Below are positions 35,960-45,512 of a stretch of DNA of 64,000 bases, piece after piece (the first letter of the stretch is position 1; each line of letters starts with the position of its first letter). Origin of the DNA: Thalassospira tepidiphila MCCC 1A03514 (GTDB lineage: Bacteria; Pseudomonadota; Alphaproteobacteria; Rhodospirillales; Thalassospiraceae); NCBI RefSeq assembly GCF_001662875.1, contig NZ_JPVZ01000006.1, positions 1 to 64,000 on the forward strand, written 5' to 3'. The notes under the pieces were generated by a model. It did not search any database, had not been told where the DNA came from, and worked only from the letters and a program-made list of their open reading frames with translations. The translations under genes were made by a program, and so were the position numbers.

Positions 35960-37636
35960 ATGAAAGTTGCCGATATCGCAATCAATTTACTGAGTGATCT
36001 TGGCGTCAAACATGTATTTGGCATCCCCGGTGACGCGATCAATGACATTACATTTGCCCTTGAAAACAGGGATGAAATTGATTTTGTCCTTGTCCGCCAT
36101 GAAGAAGGCGGCGCATTTGCCGCATCCGCCCAGGCAAAACTGACCGGCAATCTTTCATGCTGTGTCGGCACGGCGGGTGGCGGTGCCATCCATCTTCTGA
36201 ACGGCCTTTATGATGCCCGTCATGACCATGCCCCGGTTCTTGCCATCACAGGCCAGGTTGATTCGGAATTTATCGGCACCGAGTATCATCAGGAAGTTGA
36301 CCTGAAAAAGCTGTTCGAAGACGTCACCGTCTATTCCGAGACAATCATGGATCCGGCACAGGCCCCGCGTATCCTCAAAGAAGCCTGCAAGGCCGCGATT
36401 GAAAATCGTGCGCCCGCCCATGTCTGTATCCCGAACAATATCGCCAGTGCCGATTGCGCCGATGATCCGATCAACATTGCAACCTTGTTGGCGACCCGGG
36501 AAGTTTCCCCGTCCAGCGACAACCTTGATCACGCTGCCAAACTGATTGATCAGGCATCAAAGCCCGTCATACTTGCCGGTATCGGTGGTGCCGAGGCAGC
36601 CCAAGAGATCTTTGATCTGGCGCACCGGATTGATGCACCGATCGTCAGAACCCTGCGCGCCAAAGACTGGCTTGATGACGACGATCCCATTTGCATTGGT
36701 GGGCTGGGCCTTCTGGGTGGCAAACCGGGTCAGGAGTCTGTCGAAGATTGCGATTTGCTGTGCATCATTGGCGCCGATTTCCCCTATCAGGAATTTTTCC
36801 CAAAAGATGCCAAAACCATCCAGATCGATAGCAATCGCAGCCAGATCGGCAAACGGCTTGATATTGATGCCCCGTTGATCGGCAGTGCCAAGCTATCGGT
36901 GCAAGGCCTTCTGGATCGCGTCACCCCCAAAGACACCGAAACACAGCGCAAACACTGGATCGACAAGGTCAAGGATCAGCAAGACGATTGGTCAAAGATC
37001 GAGAAGTCCGACAAAAGCCCGCTTCATCCTGCAAGCGTCATGTCCGCAATCGGGGACCAAGCCGCCGACGATGCCATTTTCCTGGTTGATACCGGAACGA
37101 CCACAGCCTGGGCCGCGCGGCATTTGCGGGTAAAACGTAACCAGCGTTTCACCCTGTCATCCGGCCTTGGCACGATGGCCTTTGCCCTTTCCGGGGCCAA
37201 TGGTGCGCAGCTTGCCTATCCTGATCGTCAGGTCGTCGCCATTGCGGGTGACGGCGCATTCAACATGCTGATGGGTGAACTTTTGACCGCAGCCGAATAC
37301 GACCTGCCGATTACGGCGGTTGTCTTTGACAACAGCAAGCTTGGCTTCATCGCACTGGAACAGGAAGCCAAAGGTCTGCCCGAACATGCAATCGCCTTTA
37401 AAAACCCGGATATGGCGGCCATCGCCCAGGCCTGTGGCTGTCTTGGCCTGCGTGCGGAAAACACCAAGGAGCTTTCAAGCGCGCTGTCACAAGCGTTTGC
37501 AAGCAAGAAGCCAACCGTCATTCAGGTCCCGGTTGACCCTGACGCCCTGATCATGCCACCAAATCCGACCTTCTCGCAGGCACAGAAATTTGCCGTTGCC
37601 AAGGGGCGGGAAATGCTCGAAAAGCTGAGGTCCTAG
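35960..37636 (+). CDS. Thiamine-diphosphate enzyme, pyruvate oxidase / acetolactate synthase-like
   Basis: 558 residues with the three-domain ThDP decarboxylase layout. The N-terminal Pyr domain (GVKHVFGIPGDAIND, catalytic Glu in VRHEEGGAFAASA) is followed by a central domain (about 190-330) and the C-terminal PP domain with the ThDP-Mg motif GDGAFNMLMGELLTAAEYDLPITAVVFDNSKLGF. The length and NSKLGFIALEQE segment are closest to the PoxB group, but it lacks an obvious PoxB membrane-binding tail, so the exact reaction is open. It is downstream of gdhA and ends in a strong terminator. Confidence 0.82.
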   Translation: MKVADIAINLLSDLGVKHVFGIPGDAINDITFALENRDEIDFVLVRHEEGGAFAASAQAKLTGNLSCCVGTAGGGAIHLLNGLYDARHDHAPVLAITGQVDSEFIGTEYHQEVDLKKLFEDVTVYSETIMDPAQAPRILKEACKAAIENRAPAHVCIPNNIASADCADDPINIATLLATREVSPSSDNLDHAAKLIDQASKPVILAGIGGAEAAQEIFDLAHRIDAPIVRTLRAKDWLDDDDPICIGGLGLLGGKPGQESVEDCDLLCIIGADFPYQEFFPKDAKTIQIDSNRSQIGKRLDIDAPLIGSAKLSVQGLLDRVTPKDTETQRKHWIDKVKDQQDDWSKIEKSDKSPLHPASVMSAIGDQAADDAIFLVDTGTTTAWAARHLRVKRNQRFTLSSGLGTMAFALSGANGAQLAYPDRQVVAIAGDGAFNMLMGELLTAAEYDLPITAVVFDNSKLGFIALEQEAKGLPEHAIAFKNPDMAAIAQACGCLGLRAENTKELSSALSQAFASKKPTVIQVPVDPDALIMPPNPTFSQAQKFAVAKGREMLEKLRS

Positions 37637-37685
37637 GCCCAAATGCCCTGATCAATCCTGCTTTATTTTGCAGGTTCAGCTCAGA

Positions 37686-37721
37686 AAAAAAGCGTGGCAG
37701 CAAAGCTGACCACGCTTTTTT
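37686..37721 (+). terminator. Terminator after the ThDP enzyme
   Basis: Stem AAAAAAGCGTGG / CCACGCTTTTTT with an inner CAGC/GCTG pair and a T-run. The next gene (77-aa protein) is convergent and may use the same hairpin. Confidence 0.9.
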
Positions 37722-37741
37722 TTCGAATATGTTTGTGACTG

Positions 37742-37975
37742 TTATCCTAGGCGTTTGACGTGATCGACAACGAAACCATCTTCTGACGGATAGCTATTTT
37801 CGATCATGGCAAGGGCCTTGGTTTCGTCGCTGGCCGCAACTTCATGAGTTTGAACATCAGCCCAGCGGTCATCAAAGAGGTCGTGGGATCGGTTCTCTTT
37901 GACACATTCGCGCACAGCCTGATTGTGCAGTTCAACTTCAAATACGGTTTGGCGATGGCCTGTGAATGCAGACAT
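37742..37975 (-). CDS. Small hypothetical protein, 77 aa
   Basis: Function not recognised. A strong AGGAG lies about nine bases before the ATG. The protein is polar and acidic (EVELHNQAVRECVKEN, DDRWADVQTHEV, NSYPSEDGFVVDHV), with no signal or membrane helix, so it would be cytoplasmic. Base composition matches its neighbours. Ends close to the terminator shared with the ThDP gene. Confidence 0.62.
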   Translation of the reverse strand: MSAFTGHRQTVFEVELHNQAVRECVKENRSHDLFDDRWADVQTHEVAASDETKALAMIENSYPSEDGFVVDHVKRLG

Positions 37976-38513
37976 ATCCGCCGCTCTCCTTATATTTTGT
38001 TCGCTGGCGCCGCCCAGACGCCAACCTGTCCTGAACCGGGAATCTCAATCACAAGACACCCAACCGTGAGTCTACGTTTCGCACCTTAACGAGCCGTAAA
38101 TTATCCGGTTAATTGATACTTCCAGATTAATTGCTCCGGTTTCAAGTGCGAATTTGGCATAGGCGCATGACGAATGCCCTGATTCAGGACAAATCGCCGC
38201 AAGTGCGCTGCACCATAAAAGCCAGGTTGAAACCGGCCAATTTCACCCACAAAAGAATCTTGGTCGGATCGAAAATGCCGCCTGCCTTCAAACAGCGAAG
38301 ATGCTGCAGCGCACAGTGCGCGCAATAAAATTACAATGCTGCTTTGGCAAACTCCGAATAATTCCACACCAAAGCAGCCCCTCAACCGAAACGATCTTTT
38401 TTGCACATTCGCGGAATTAGAAATTGATCCAACGCACGATGCATCAAACATAAAGGGATAAGCAGGAAACAGCCTGCACCAGAAAAATGATGCTGCCAAG
38501 AGGCTGCAAGAGG
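37976..38513. other. Gap between 77-aa gene and leucine dehydrogenase gene
   Basis: More than 500 bases without a supported gene. A minus-strand open frame of 132 codons (38101-38499) shows no family pattern and overlaps the start of the next gene, so it is not called. The region must hold divergent promoters for both flanking genes. No clear operator or RNA was recognised. Confidence 0.5.
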
Positions 38514-39563
38514 ATGAACGTCTTTTCCGATATCGCCTTTGATGACCACGAACAGGTCGTCTTTGCCAGCGACAAAACCACCGGCCTGAAAACCATCATC
38601 GCGGTCCACAACACCAATCTTGGCCCGTCACTTGGCGGCTGTCGCATGTGGCCCTATGCCAGCGAACAGGACGCCATTCATGATGTTTTGCGCCTGTCGC
38701 GCGGCATGACTTACAAATCCGCCCTCGCCAACCTTCCGCTTGGCGGCGGCAAGTCGGTCATCATCGGTGATCCCCGAAGCCAGAAGACGCCAGAATTCTT
38801 CCGCGCAATGGGTCGCGCTGTCGAGCAACTTGGCGGGCGCTATATCGTTGCCGAGGATGTCGGCACCAGCCCCGAAGACATGGGTCATATCGCAAGCCAG
38901 ACCAAGCATGTCGGTGGCATCAATGATGGCAAGGATCCGGAGCGCACCGGTGATCCGTCCCCCTTTACCGCCTATGGCGTTTTCATCGGGCTTAAGGAAG
39001 CGGTGCGCTTCAAACATGGCAGCGACGACCTTACCGGTATGCGGGTCGCGGTGCAGGGTCTGGGGCATGTTGGATACCACTTGTGCCGGATGCTGCATGC
39101 GGCCGGGGCCAAGCTGATTGTTGCGGACCTGAACGCCGCCAGCATGAAGGCCGCCGCCATGGAATTTGGCGCAACCGCGGTTCCGGTTGATAAAATCCTG
39201 TCGGTTGATGCCGATATCCTTGCCCCTTGTGCCCTTGGCGGGGTGATCAATGATCGTACTATCGAGGAACTCAAGGTTGGTGTGATCGCCGGTGCGGCCA
39301 ATAACCAGCTTGAAGATGATCGCCATGGTGAGATGTTGCGCGAAGCCGGGATTTTGTATGCGCCGGATTACGTGATTAATGCCGGCGGTGTCATCGAAGT
39401 CTATTACTGCCGCGAAGGCAAAACGGTTGCCGAAACCAACATGCATATCGAAGGCATTGGTGAAACCGTGCGCGAGATTTTTGAACGCGCCAAGGACCAG
39501 AACCTGTCGACCGGCTTTGTCGCCGATCGCCTGGCCGAGGAACGCTTTGGCCTGAAAAAGTAA
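38514..39563 (+). CDS. Leucine dehydrogenase-like Glu/Leu/Phe/Val dehydrogenase
   Basis: About 349 residues, the length of leucine/phenylalanine dehydrogenases. It would reversibly deaminate branched or aromatic amino acids with NAD. Features: NTNLGPSLGGCRMWPYAS, catalytic Lys in LPLGGGKSVIIGD, EDVGTSPEDMGHIASQT, and Rossmann VQGLGHVGYHLCRMLHAAGAK. It ends in the family's ADRLAEERF helix. The ATG at 38514 is chosen because AAGAGG lies ten bases upstream; an upstream ATG at 38487 lacks this. Product 2-oxoisocaproate would feed the liu pathway encoded 9 kb away. Confidence 0.9.
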   Translation: MNVFSDIAFDDHEQVVFASDKTTGLKTIIAVHNTNLGPSLGGCRMWPYASEQDAIHDVLRLSRGMTYKSALANLPLGGGKSVIIGDPRSQKTPEFFRAMGRAVEQLGGRYIVAEDVGTSPEDMGHIASQTKHVGGINDGKDPERTGDPSPFTAYGVFIGLKEAVRFKHGSDDLTGMRVAVQGLGHVGYHLCRMLHAAGAKLIVADLNAASMKAAAMEFGATAVPVDKILSVDADILAPCALGGVINDRTIEELKVGVIAGAANNQLEDDRHGEMLREAGILYAPDYVINAGGVIEVYYCREGKTVAETNMHIEGIGETVREIFERAKDQNLSTGFVADRLAEERFGLKK

Positions 39564-39597
39564 CAGTGCTGATCAAGCAGCACCAACCACAAACAAC

Positions 39598-39626
39598 AAA
39601 GGCGAGGCCCATGTGGCTTCGCCTTT
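39598..39626. terminator. Bidirectional terminator
   Basis: 12-bp stem AAAGGCGAGGCC / GGCTTCGCCTTT (one G-T pair) with a 5-base loop between convergent leucine dehydrogenase and Bfd-like genes, followed by a T-run on the plus strand. Confidence 0.88.
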
Positions 39627-39654
39627 TTCGTTTTCCTGAATGTCTTGAAGCAGC

Positions 39655-39888
39655 TTATTCGGCGGCAATCGGTTCGATATTTGCCGTCACAGCCGCTGCA
39701 TCATCGCAATCGCAATTGCCGCAGGTCTTGGCTTGCAGCAGTTCTGCGCGCATGTGGCAGGCGCATTTGCCACATTGCGGCGCGCAACCATGGAAACGGA
39801 AAACTTCCGCCGGACGTGTCGCCCCGCCCTGCTCGGCGGCACGGCGGACGTCTTTTTCCTTGAGCGCATTACAAATGCAGACATACAT
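39655..39888 (-). CDS. Bacterioferritin-associated ferredoxin-like (2Fe-2S) protein
   Basis: 77 residues. The N-terminal MYVCICNALKEKDVRRA and later CAPQCGKC match the Bfd [2Fe-2S] fold (C-x-C then C-x-x-C). In E. coli Bfd reduces bacterioferritin iron for release. A C-terminal extension carries more Cys (KTCGNCDCDD), which is not part of the core family and could bind another metal. No bacterioferritin gene is adjacent. The upstream region has AAATGCGAATGGTTTTC, weakly like an iron-regulator box. Confidence 0.85.
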   Translation of the reverse strand: MYVCICNALKEKDVRRAAEQGGATRPAEVFRFHGCAPQCGKCACHMRAELLQAKTCGNCDCDDAAAVTANIEPIAAE

Positions 39889-39980
39889 GGTGCGATTGCA
39901 ATCAGTTATTAATTACGTATCGACACCTCTAAGATAAATGCGAATGGTTTTCAAACACTTTTGCAACAAACCCGGACAAA

Positions 39981-40018
39981 AAAATTCCCCGCAAGGCCGA
40001 ACGCCTGCGGGGAATTTT
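39981..40018 (-). terminator. Terminator of the BON-domain gene
   Basis: 12-bp stem AAAATTCCCCGC / GCGGGGAATTTT enclosing a small AGGC/GCCT hairpin. On the minus strand it is followed by TTTTTTT, 36 bases after the BON gene stop. Confidence 0.88.
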
Positions 40019-40053
40019 CGAAAAACTGTTTTATCACAAGGTGATAAAAGTGA

Positions 40054-40683
40054 TCAGGCCTTTGCGATGTGGCTGACCACTTTGGTCACACCTTTGATCC
40101 GGCGCACGATCGACAGGACCTTTTCAAGCTCTGCATCGCTTTGTGCCTCGCCCATGATGTAGACGACATTCTGCACCGACTGCCAACGATAGTTGACGGA
40201 GCTCACACCTTTTTCGGCCAATAACAATGCCTTGATCTGGCTTTCGATCCAGACGTCGGACACCGACTGGGTTGCCGAATCGGTCGGAACTGCGTTCTTG
40301 CCATATTCATCTTCGGCCCGGTGATAGGCATCAATCGTCTCCTGATCGGCGATCACCAGATGGTCATAGACCGTTTTGATCCGGTTATCCTGTTTGACCA
40401 GCGACATGACGTCGTAATACTTGCCCTTGGAATCCACCATGCCGGTGACCATGACATTCTGTTCCCAGATGTCGATATTCACATCCATCAGATAGGTGTG
40501 ATCGACCTTGGAGAACTCGCCAAGGATGCCGGACTTGATCTGGGTATCTTGCCACTGGTCATTGCCGGTGCGGTCTTCCAACGGCATTTGCAGCGGTCCG
40601 CAGGCCGCCAGCGGCACAGCCAGCAACGCACATACCGATACCGTTTTCAGAACACGGCCGATGCCGCGGTTTACCTTGATCAT
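40054..40683 (-). CDS. BON-domain lipoprotein
   Basis: 209 residues. A signal ends in the lipobox LAAC (Cys near residue 28). It has two BON-like domains: QDTQIKSGILGEFSKVDHTYLMDVNIDIWEQNVMVTGMV and WIESQIKALLLAEKGVSSVNYRWQSVQNVVYIMGEA, each ending in a hydrophobic strand. This is the layout of DolP/OsmY-type envelope proteins, which bind anionic lipid and protect outer-membrane integrity. Probably anchored in the outer membrane facing the periplasm. It stands alone with its own terminator. Confidence 0.87.
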   Translation of the reverse strand: MIKVNRGIGRVLKTVSVCALLAVPLAACGPLQMPLEDRTGNDQWQDTQIKSGILGEFSKVDHTYLMDVNIDIWEQNVMVTGMVDSKGKYYDVMSLVKQDNRIKTVYDHLVIADQETIDAYHRAEDEYGKNAVPTDSATQSVSDVWIESQIKALLLAEKGVSSVNYRWQSVQNVVYIMGEAQSDAELEKVLSIVRRIKGVTKVVSHIAKA

Positions 40684-40862
40684 TCCTGTTCTCCTTGTTC
40701 ATGCCTGCCAGACATGGGTCAATCTTCTTGCGTCAGTTCAAACGCCGCAGGACGTCTACTGTTCCGACCAATAGCTATTGCAGCCAATTTTGACGAAAAA
40801 AAGCCCGACTGAGCTCAGGCGAGCACATCCTACATCAGAGATCATGAATAAAAGAAAGAAAA

Positions 40863-40890
40863 ATGGACCGGGAATTTCGTCCCGGTCCAT
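40863..40890 (-). terminator. Terminator of putA
   Basis: 11-bp perfect stem ATGGACCGGGA / TCCCGGTCCAT with a 6-base loop. On the minus strand it is followed by TTTTTC, about 20 bases after the putA stop. Confidence 0.88.
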
Positions 40891-40911
40891 CTGAAAGGTC
40901 CATCTGGCAGA

Positions 40912-43900
40912 TCAATCTTCTTCCATCGACATCAGCGATGCGTTACCGCCCGCTGCCGTGGTGTTGATCGTGATCGTCTTTTCAGTGGCAAAGCGATGCA
41001 GGAATGCCTCATCAGGCAATGCGCCGTCATCCTCGGCCCCGCTATCGGAAATCAGCGACAGGATCGCGCCGTCGCGCTTGGCCAGAAGCTGCTTGAACGA
41101 CGTCACGCGATCAAGCGATGCCACGCAGGATACCCCGGCGATATCGCCATCATACATAGCACCCAGACCGGTGTTGGTGCCAACCGCCTTGACCAGCTTG
41201 GTCGGAAGGCCCGCCTGCTGTGCCAGTGTCGGAATATCGGCAAGCCATTTCTGATCACCCGCAAGGATCACCGCATTGCCCGCGGCAAGGGCGGCCCCCA
41301 GATGGCGGATGATTTTTGCCGGTTCGGCGTCCTTGTCCGCCTGGATCAGGTAAACACCACGGCCCTGACAATAAAGATCGTTGGTTTCACCGGTCGGCCC
41401 GGGCATCCGGGTTGGTGCGACAAAGCCGTTTTCCGAAAGGGCGGCAAAGTTCGCCACATGATCGGCCCCCGCCATCAGGGCATCATTACCCGATGCATCC
41501 ATCTTGGCCGACAGCTTTTCAAGGATGGTCACGCGCGCATTGCCGTCAGTTGCCTGCCATTCTTCCTGGGCGGCCAGCATCGCTGCATATTCGTTGGTCG
41601 CAATGACATCCTTGACGATGATCGGTGCACGATCGTCTGACACGTCATCATTGGAAATGGTATTTGCCTTCGCAATCGGCTTGGCAAAGCGTTCGACATA
41701 GTGCGGACCACCGGCCTTTGGACCGGTCCCGGATTTGCCCTGCCCGCCAAACGGCTGGACACCAACCACCGCACCGATCTGGTTACGGTTCACATAGCAG
41801 TTGCCAACGCGCAGTTTCTGCGAAATTTCGCGCACGGTGGTATCAATACGGGAATGGATACCAAGGGTCAGGCCATAGCCCGATGCATTGATCTGATCGA
41901 GGATCTTGGGCAGATCGCGCGCCTTATAGCGCACCACATGCACAACCGGGCCGAACACTTCGCGTTCAAGCACATTGATCGACGGGATTTCGAAGCAATG
42001 CGGTGCAAAGAAGTTACCCCCTTCGCATTCCGGAAGCATGTCACAGGCATGCAGAAGCTTGGCTTCCTTTTTCATGCGTTCTGCATGGGCTTCAAGCACC
42101 TTGCGCGATTTTTCGTCAATCACCGGACCGACATCGATATCAAGGAACTTCGGATCACCAACGCGCAGTTCCTTCATCGCACCGACCAGCATTTCACACA
42201 GCTTGTCGGCAATGTCTTCCTGAACAAACAGCACGCGCAGGGCTGAGCAACGCTGACCGGCTGACTGGAAGCCGGAAATGATTGCGTCCTGCACGACCTG
42301 TTCGGGCAGTGCGGTCGAGTCCACAATCATCGCGTTCTGACCACCGGTCTCTGCAATCAGCGGCAACGGAACACCCGGGCGTTTTGCCAGCGCCTGGTTG
42401 ATCACCTGTGCGGTTTCGGTTGACCCGGTAAAGGCGACACCGGCAATGCGCGGATCATTGATCAGCTGATTACCAATCACACGCCCCGGCCCCGGAACCA
42501 GTTGGAATGCCGAGCCCGGAACGCCGGATTCAAGGATCAGTTCTGCTGCACGGGCTGCAATCAGTGAAGTCTGCTCTGCCGGTTTGGCAATCACAGCATT
42601 TCCTGCTGCAAGGGCCGCGGTCACCTGACCGAGGAAGATCGCAAGCGGGAAGTTCCACGGGCTGATGCAAACAATCACGCCGCGGCCTTCAAGCGGGCTG
42701 CCTTCGCGGAAGGTTTCCTCGGCCCGGTTGGCATAATAACGACAGAAATCGACGGCCTCACGCACCTCGGCAACGCCATCGGAATAAAGCTTCCCGGCTT
42801 CGCGCTGACAGAGCGCGATGAACTCGTCCATGTTTTCTTCAAGCAGATCACCCAGACGACGCAGTGCCGTCGCGCGTTCACTTGCTGGTGTCTTGTTCCA
42901 GGTCTCATAGCCCTTGAGGGCAGCCACGACGGCGGCGTCAATATCGGCCTCGGTCGCCTGAACAAGGTCACCGACCTTTTCATCAAACTTGGCCGGGTTG
43001 ATGACATCAATCGGGGTGCCCGAAACAAGTTTGCCATCAATCAGCGGGGCGGCGTTCCAGGTCTTGTTCTTGATCTCGGCAAGCTTGGCACTGAGCGGCA
43101 ACAGCTTTTGCGTATCTGTCAGATCAAGCCCGCGCGAGTTGACGCGACTTGCACCATAAAGGTCAATCGGTGCCGGGATCTTCGGATGGCCTTTGCGCGG
43201 AAGGGCCGCCATCTTTTCGATCGGATCGGCGATCATTTCCTCGATCGGCAGTTGTTCATCCTGAATACGGTTCACAAAGCTGGTGTTTGCACCGTTTTCC
43301 AACAGACGGCGCACCAGATAGGCCAGAAGGTCTTCATGGGTGCCAACCGGCGCATAGACACGGCACGGAACGTTTTCGCCGTTCTTGTCGACGATCTGCT
43401 CATAAAGTGCTTCGCCCATGCCATGCAGACGCTGGAATTCAAAGGTGCGGTCATTGCCGGCCATTTCCAGAACCGATGCCACGGTGTGGGCATTGTGGCT
43501 GGCAAACTGGCAATAGAATGCATCGCGACGCGACAGCATATATTTCGCACACGCCAGATAGGACACATCGGTCGATGCCTTGCGGGTAAAGACCGGATAA
43601 CCATCAAAACCGTTTTCCTGACTGAATTTGACTTCGGTATCCCAATAGGCCCCCTTCACAAGGCGGACCATCATCTTGCGCCCGACCTTGGTCGACAGAT
43701 CGGCCAGCCATTCCAGAACGTGATAGGCACGTTTCTGATAGGCCTGGACCGCCAGACCATAGCCTTCCCAGCCATCAAGATCCGGATCGGCAAAGACAGT
43801 GCCGATGACATCAAGCGACAGGTCGAGACGGTTGGCTTCCTCGGCATCGACGGTAAAGCCGATATCGTATTTCTTTGCCAGAAGTGCCAGTTCCTTAAGC

Positions 43901-44715
43901 CGCGGGGTCAACTCGTTCATCACGCGATCATAGTTGGCAAAGTCATAGCGCGGATGGATCGCCGAAAGCTTGACCGAAATGCCTGGACTATCAATCGGCC
44001 CACGGCCATTGGCAACGCGTCCGATATCGTGAATGGCGGTTTCGTATGCCTTGTAATAGCGATCGGCATCCTTCATCGTGCGGGCGGCTTCGCCCAGCAT
44101 GTCATAGGAATAACGATAGCCTTTTTCTTCATTCGCCTTGGCGCGCTCGGCGGCCTCGTCAATCGTGCGGCCCATTACGAACTGGCGGCCCATGATCCGC
44201 ATGGCGTGATTGAATGCCTTGCGAATGACAGGCTCCCCCGAACGGCCGATCATGCGTTTGATCAGACGGCCCGGATCGGCCTTTTCCGCCTTGCCGAATT
44301 TGATCACCCGCCCGGTAAGCATCAGCCCCCAGGTCGAGGCATTGACAAAGAAGCTGTCGGAATGGCCGAGATGACTTTGCCAGTCGGCATCAAACAGTTT
44401 GTCCTGAATGAGCTTGTCGGCAGTCACCGCATCGGGCACACGCAGCAACGCCTCGGCCAGGCACATCAGGATGACGCCTTCCTTACTCGACAGCTCGTAT
44501 TCATGCAGCAGGGCATCAATGCCGCTTTTGCCGTTATCGGCACTGCGCACGCGGGCAACCAGTTGATAGGCGCGGTTCTGAACGCGCGCGGTCTGTTCCG
44601 GGGAAAGACGCGCTGTTTCGATCAGGCGTTCAACAACGGCCTCTTCATCGGCGCGATACGTGTCACGGATCGTCTGGCGGATTTCATTCGGTTGCGGCAG
44701 TTCGGTACGGAACAT
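40912..44715 (-). CDS. putA: Bifunctional proline dehydrogenase / P5C dehydrogenase PutA
   Basis: 1267 residues. Oxidises proline to glutamate in two steps with substrate channelling. An N-terminal helical arm is followed by the FAD proline dehydrogenase barrel (DRYYKAYETAIHDIGR, RLVKGAYWDTEVK, FASHNAHTV). The P5C dehydrogenase domain follows (SPWNFPLAIFLGQVTAAL, ETGGQNAMIVDS with catalytic Glu, QSAGQRCSALRVL with catalytic Cys) and a C-terminal domain of about 200 residues. The first residues (MFRTELPQPNEI) are not the ribbon-helix-helix DNA-binding domain of E. coli PutA, so it should not repress its own gene. A divergent Lrp-type gene likely regulates it. Start chosen for a GAGAGG site. 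Confidence 0.95.
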   Translation of the reverse strand: MFRTELPQPNEIRQTIRDTYRADEEAVVERLIETARLSPEQTARVQNRAYQLVARVRSADNGKSGIDALLHEYELSSKEGVILMCLAEALLRVPDAVTADKLIQDKLFDADWQSHLGHSDSFFVNASTWGLMLTGRVIKFGKAEKADPGRLIKRMIGRSGEPVIRKAFNHAMRIMGRQFVMGRTIDEAAERAKANEEKGYRYSYDMLGEAARTMKDADRYYKAYETAIHDIGRVANGRGPIDSPGISVKLSAIHPRYDFANYDRVMNELTPRLKELALLAKKYDIGFTVDAEEANRLDLSLDVIGTVFADPDLDGWEGYGLAVQAYQKRAYHVLEWLADLSTKVGRKMMVRLVKGAYWDTEVKFSQENGFDGYPVFTRKASTDVSYLACAKYMLSRRDAFYCQFASHNAHTVASVLEMAGNDRTFEFQRLHGMGEALYEQIVDKNGENVPCRVYAPVGTHEDLLAYLVRRLLENGANTSFVNRIQDEQLPIEEMIADPIEKMAALPRKGHPKIPAPIDLYGASRVNSRGLDLTDTQKLLPLSAKLAEIKNKTWNAAPLIDGKLVSGTPIDVINPAKFDEKVGDLVQATEADIDAAVVAALKGYETWNKTPASERATALRRLGDLLEENMDEFIALCQREAGKLYSDGVAEVREAVDFCRYYANRAEETFREGSPLEGRGVIVCISPWNFPLAIFLGQVTAALAAGNAVIAKPAEQTSLIAARAAELILESGVPGSAFQLVPGPGRVIGNQLINDPRIAGVAFTGSTETAQVINQALAKRPGVPLPLIAETGGQNAMIVDSTALPEQVVQDAIISGFQSAGQRCSALRVLFVQEDIADKLCEMLVGAMKELRVGDPKFLDIDVGPVIDEKSRKVLEAHAERMKKEAKLLHACDMLPECEGGNFFAPHCFEIPSINVLEREVFGPVVHVVRYKARDLPKILDQINASGYGLTLGIHSRIDTTVREISQKLRVGNCYVNRNQIGAVVGVQPFGGQGKSGTGPKAGGPHYVERFAKPIAKANTISNDDVSDDRAPIIVKDVIATNEYAAMLAAQEEWQATDGNARVTILEKLSAKMDASGNDALMAGADHVANFAALSENGFVAPTRMPGPTGETNDLYCQGRGVYLIQADKDAEPAKIIRHLGAALAAGNAVILAGDQKWLADIPTLAQQAGLPTKLVKAVGTNTGLGAMYDGDIAGVSCVASLDRVTSFKQLLAKRDGAILSLISDSGAEDDGALPDEAFLHRFATEKTITINTTAAGGNASLMSMEED

Positions 44716-44919
44716 GTTTAAAAGCCTCTCCCTGATGTTGGACTTTGCCGATCCCGAAGAACGCACATTATTTCAGGCGCTTCGGGGCCTTTTGCACCTC
44801 TATGGCGACAGACAATATTATTTCATCCGAAAAATGTGCTGCCATTTTTGGCTAAAATACGATATATCATCCACGATTTTTACATTCGCATAGTCACAAA
44901 TACTGGCTGGACGCTTAAA

Positions 44920-45393
44920 ATGCAGAAGAACCACAAGAGCCTGGACAAGATCGACAAACAGATCCTCCGCGAACTTCAGAACGATGGCCGCATGTCCAAT
45001 GTGGAGCTATCACGCCGGGTTAATCTCAGCCCGACACCCTGTCTGGAACGCGTGCGCCGCCTTGAGCAAAACGGCTTTATCACCGGCTATATGGCGACGC
45101 TGGATCCGCGCAAGCTTAACCAGTCACTTGTGGTCTTCGTTGAAATCACTCTTGATCGTACCACACCTGACGTCTTTGACGTATTCGCCGCTGCGATCAA
45201 GAAGCTCCCTGAAATCGAAGAATGCCATATGGTCGCAGGTGGTTTTGACTATCTTGCGAAACTTCGGGTCGAGGACATGTATGCCTATCGCGAGTTCCTT
45301 GAACGGCTATCTTCTGTTCAGGGTGTCGGTCAGACTCATACATATGTCGTGATGGAAGAAGTAAAAGTCCGTCCCGGCATCGTCATTCCCTGA
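44920..45393 (+). CDS. putR: Lrp/AsnC-family regulator, likely proline-responsive
   Basis: 157 residues from the ATG at 44920. Upstream in-frame codons add no conserved sequence. Helix-turn-helix LDKIDKQILRELQNDGRMSNVELSRRVNLSPTPCLERVRRLEQNGFITGY, then the RAM/AsnC effector domain ending TYVVMEEVKVRPG. It is divergent from putA across an AT-rich 204-base gap. This is the arrangement of PutR/PrdR activators in alphaproteobacteria that turn on putA with proline. The symbol is by context. Confidence 0.88.
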   Translation: MQKNHKSLDKIDKQILRELQNDGRMSNVELSRRVNLSPTPCLERVRRLEQNGFITGYMATLDPRKLNQSLVVFVEITLDRTTPDVFDVFAAAIKKLPEIEECHMVAGGFDYLAKLRVEDMYAYREFLERLSSVQGVGQTHTYVVMEEVKVRPGIVIP

Positions 45394-45512
45394 TTTTCTT
45401 TTTTTGTTGATTCGCAACAACTTAATAGATCAAAATCGCATCCACAAAAGCAGACATCAGATCTGCTGGAAAAGTTGTTGGTTAAAACAAAACGGAAAAC
45501 GGGTGCAGGAAC

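Noticed and set aside
38101..38499. 132-codon minus-strand frame before the leucine dehydrogenase gene
   Set aside because: No family pattern, poor start context and Cys/Phe-rich composition. It was left as non-coding.
43108..44721. 537-codon open frame opposite putA
   Set aside because: Lies antisense within a well-supported enzyme gene. Its translation has no family pattern and reflects the GC bias of putA codons.
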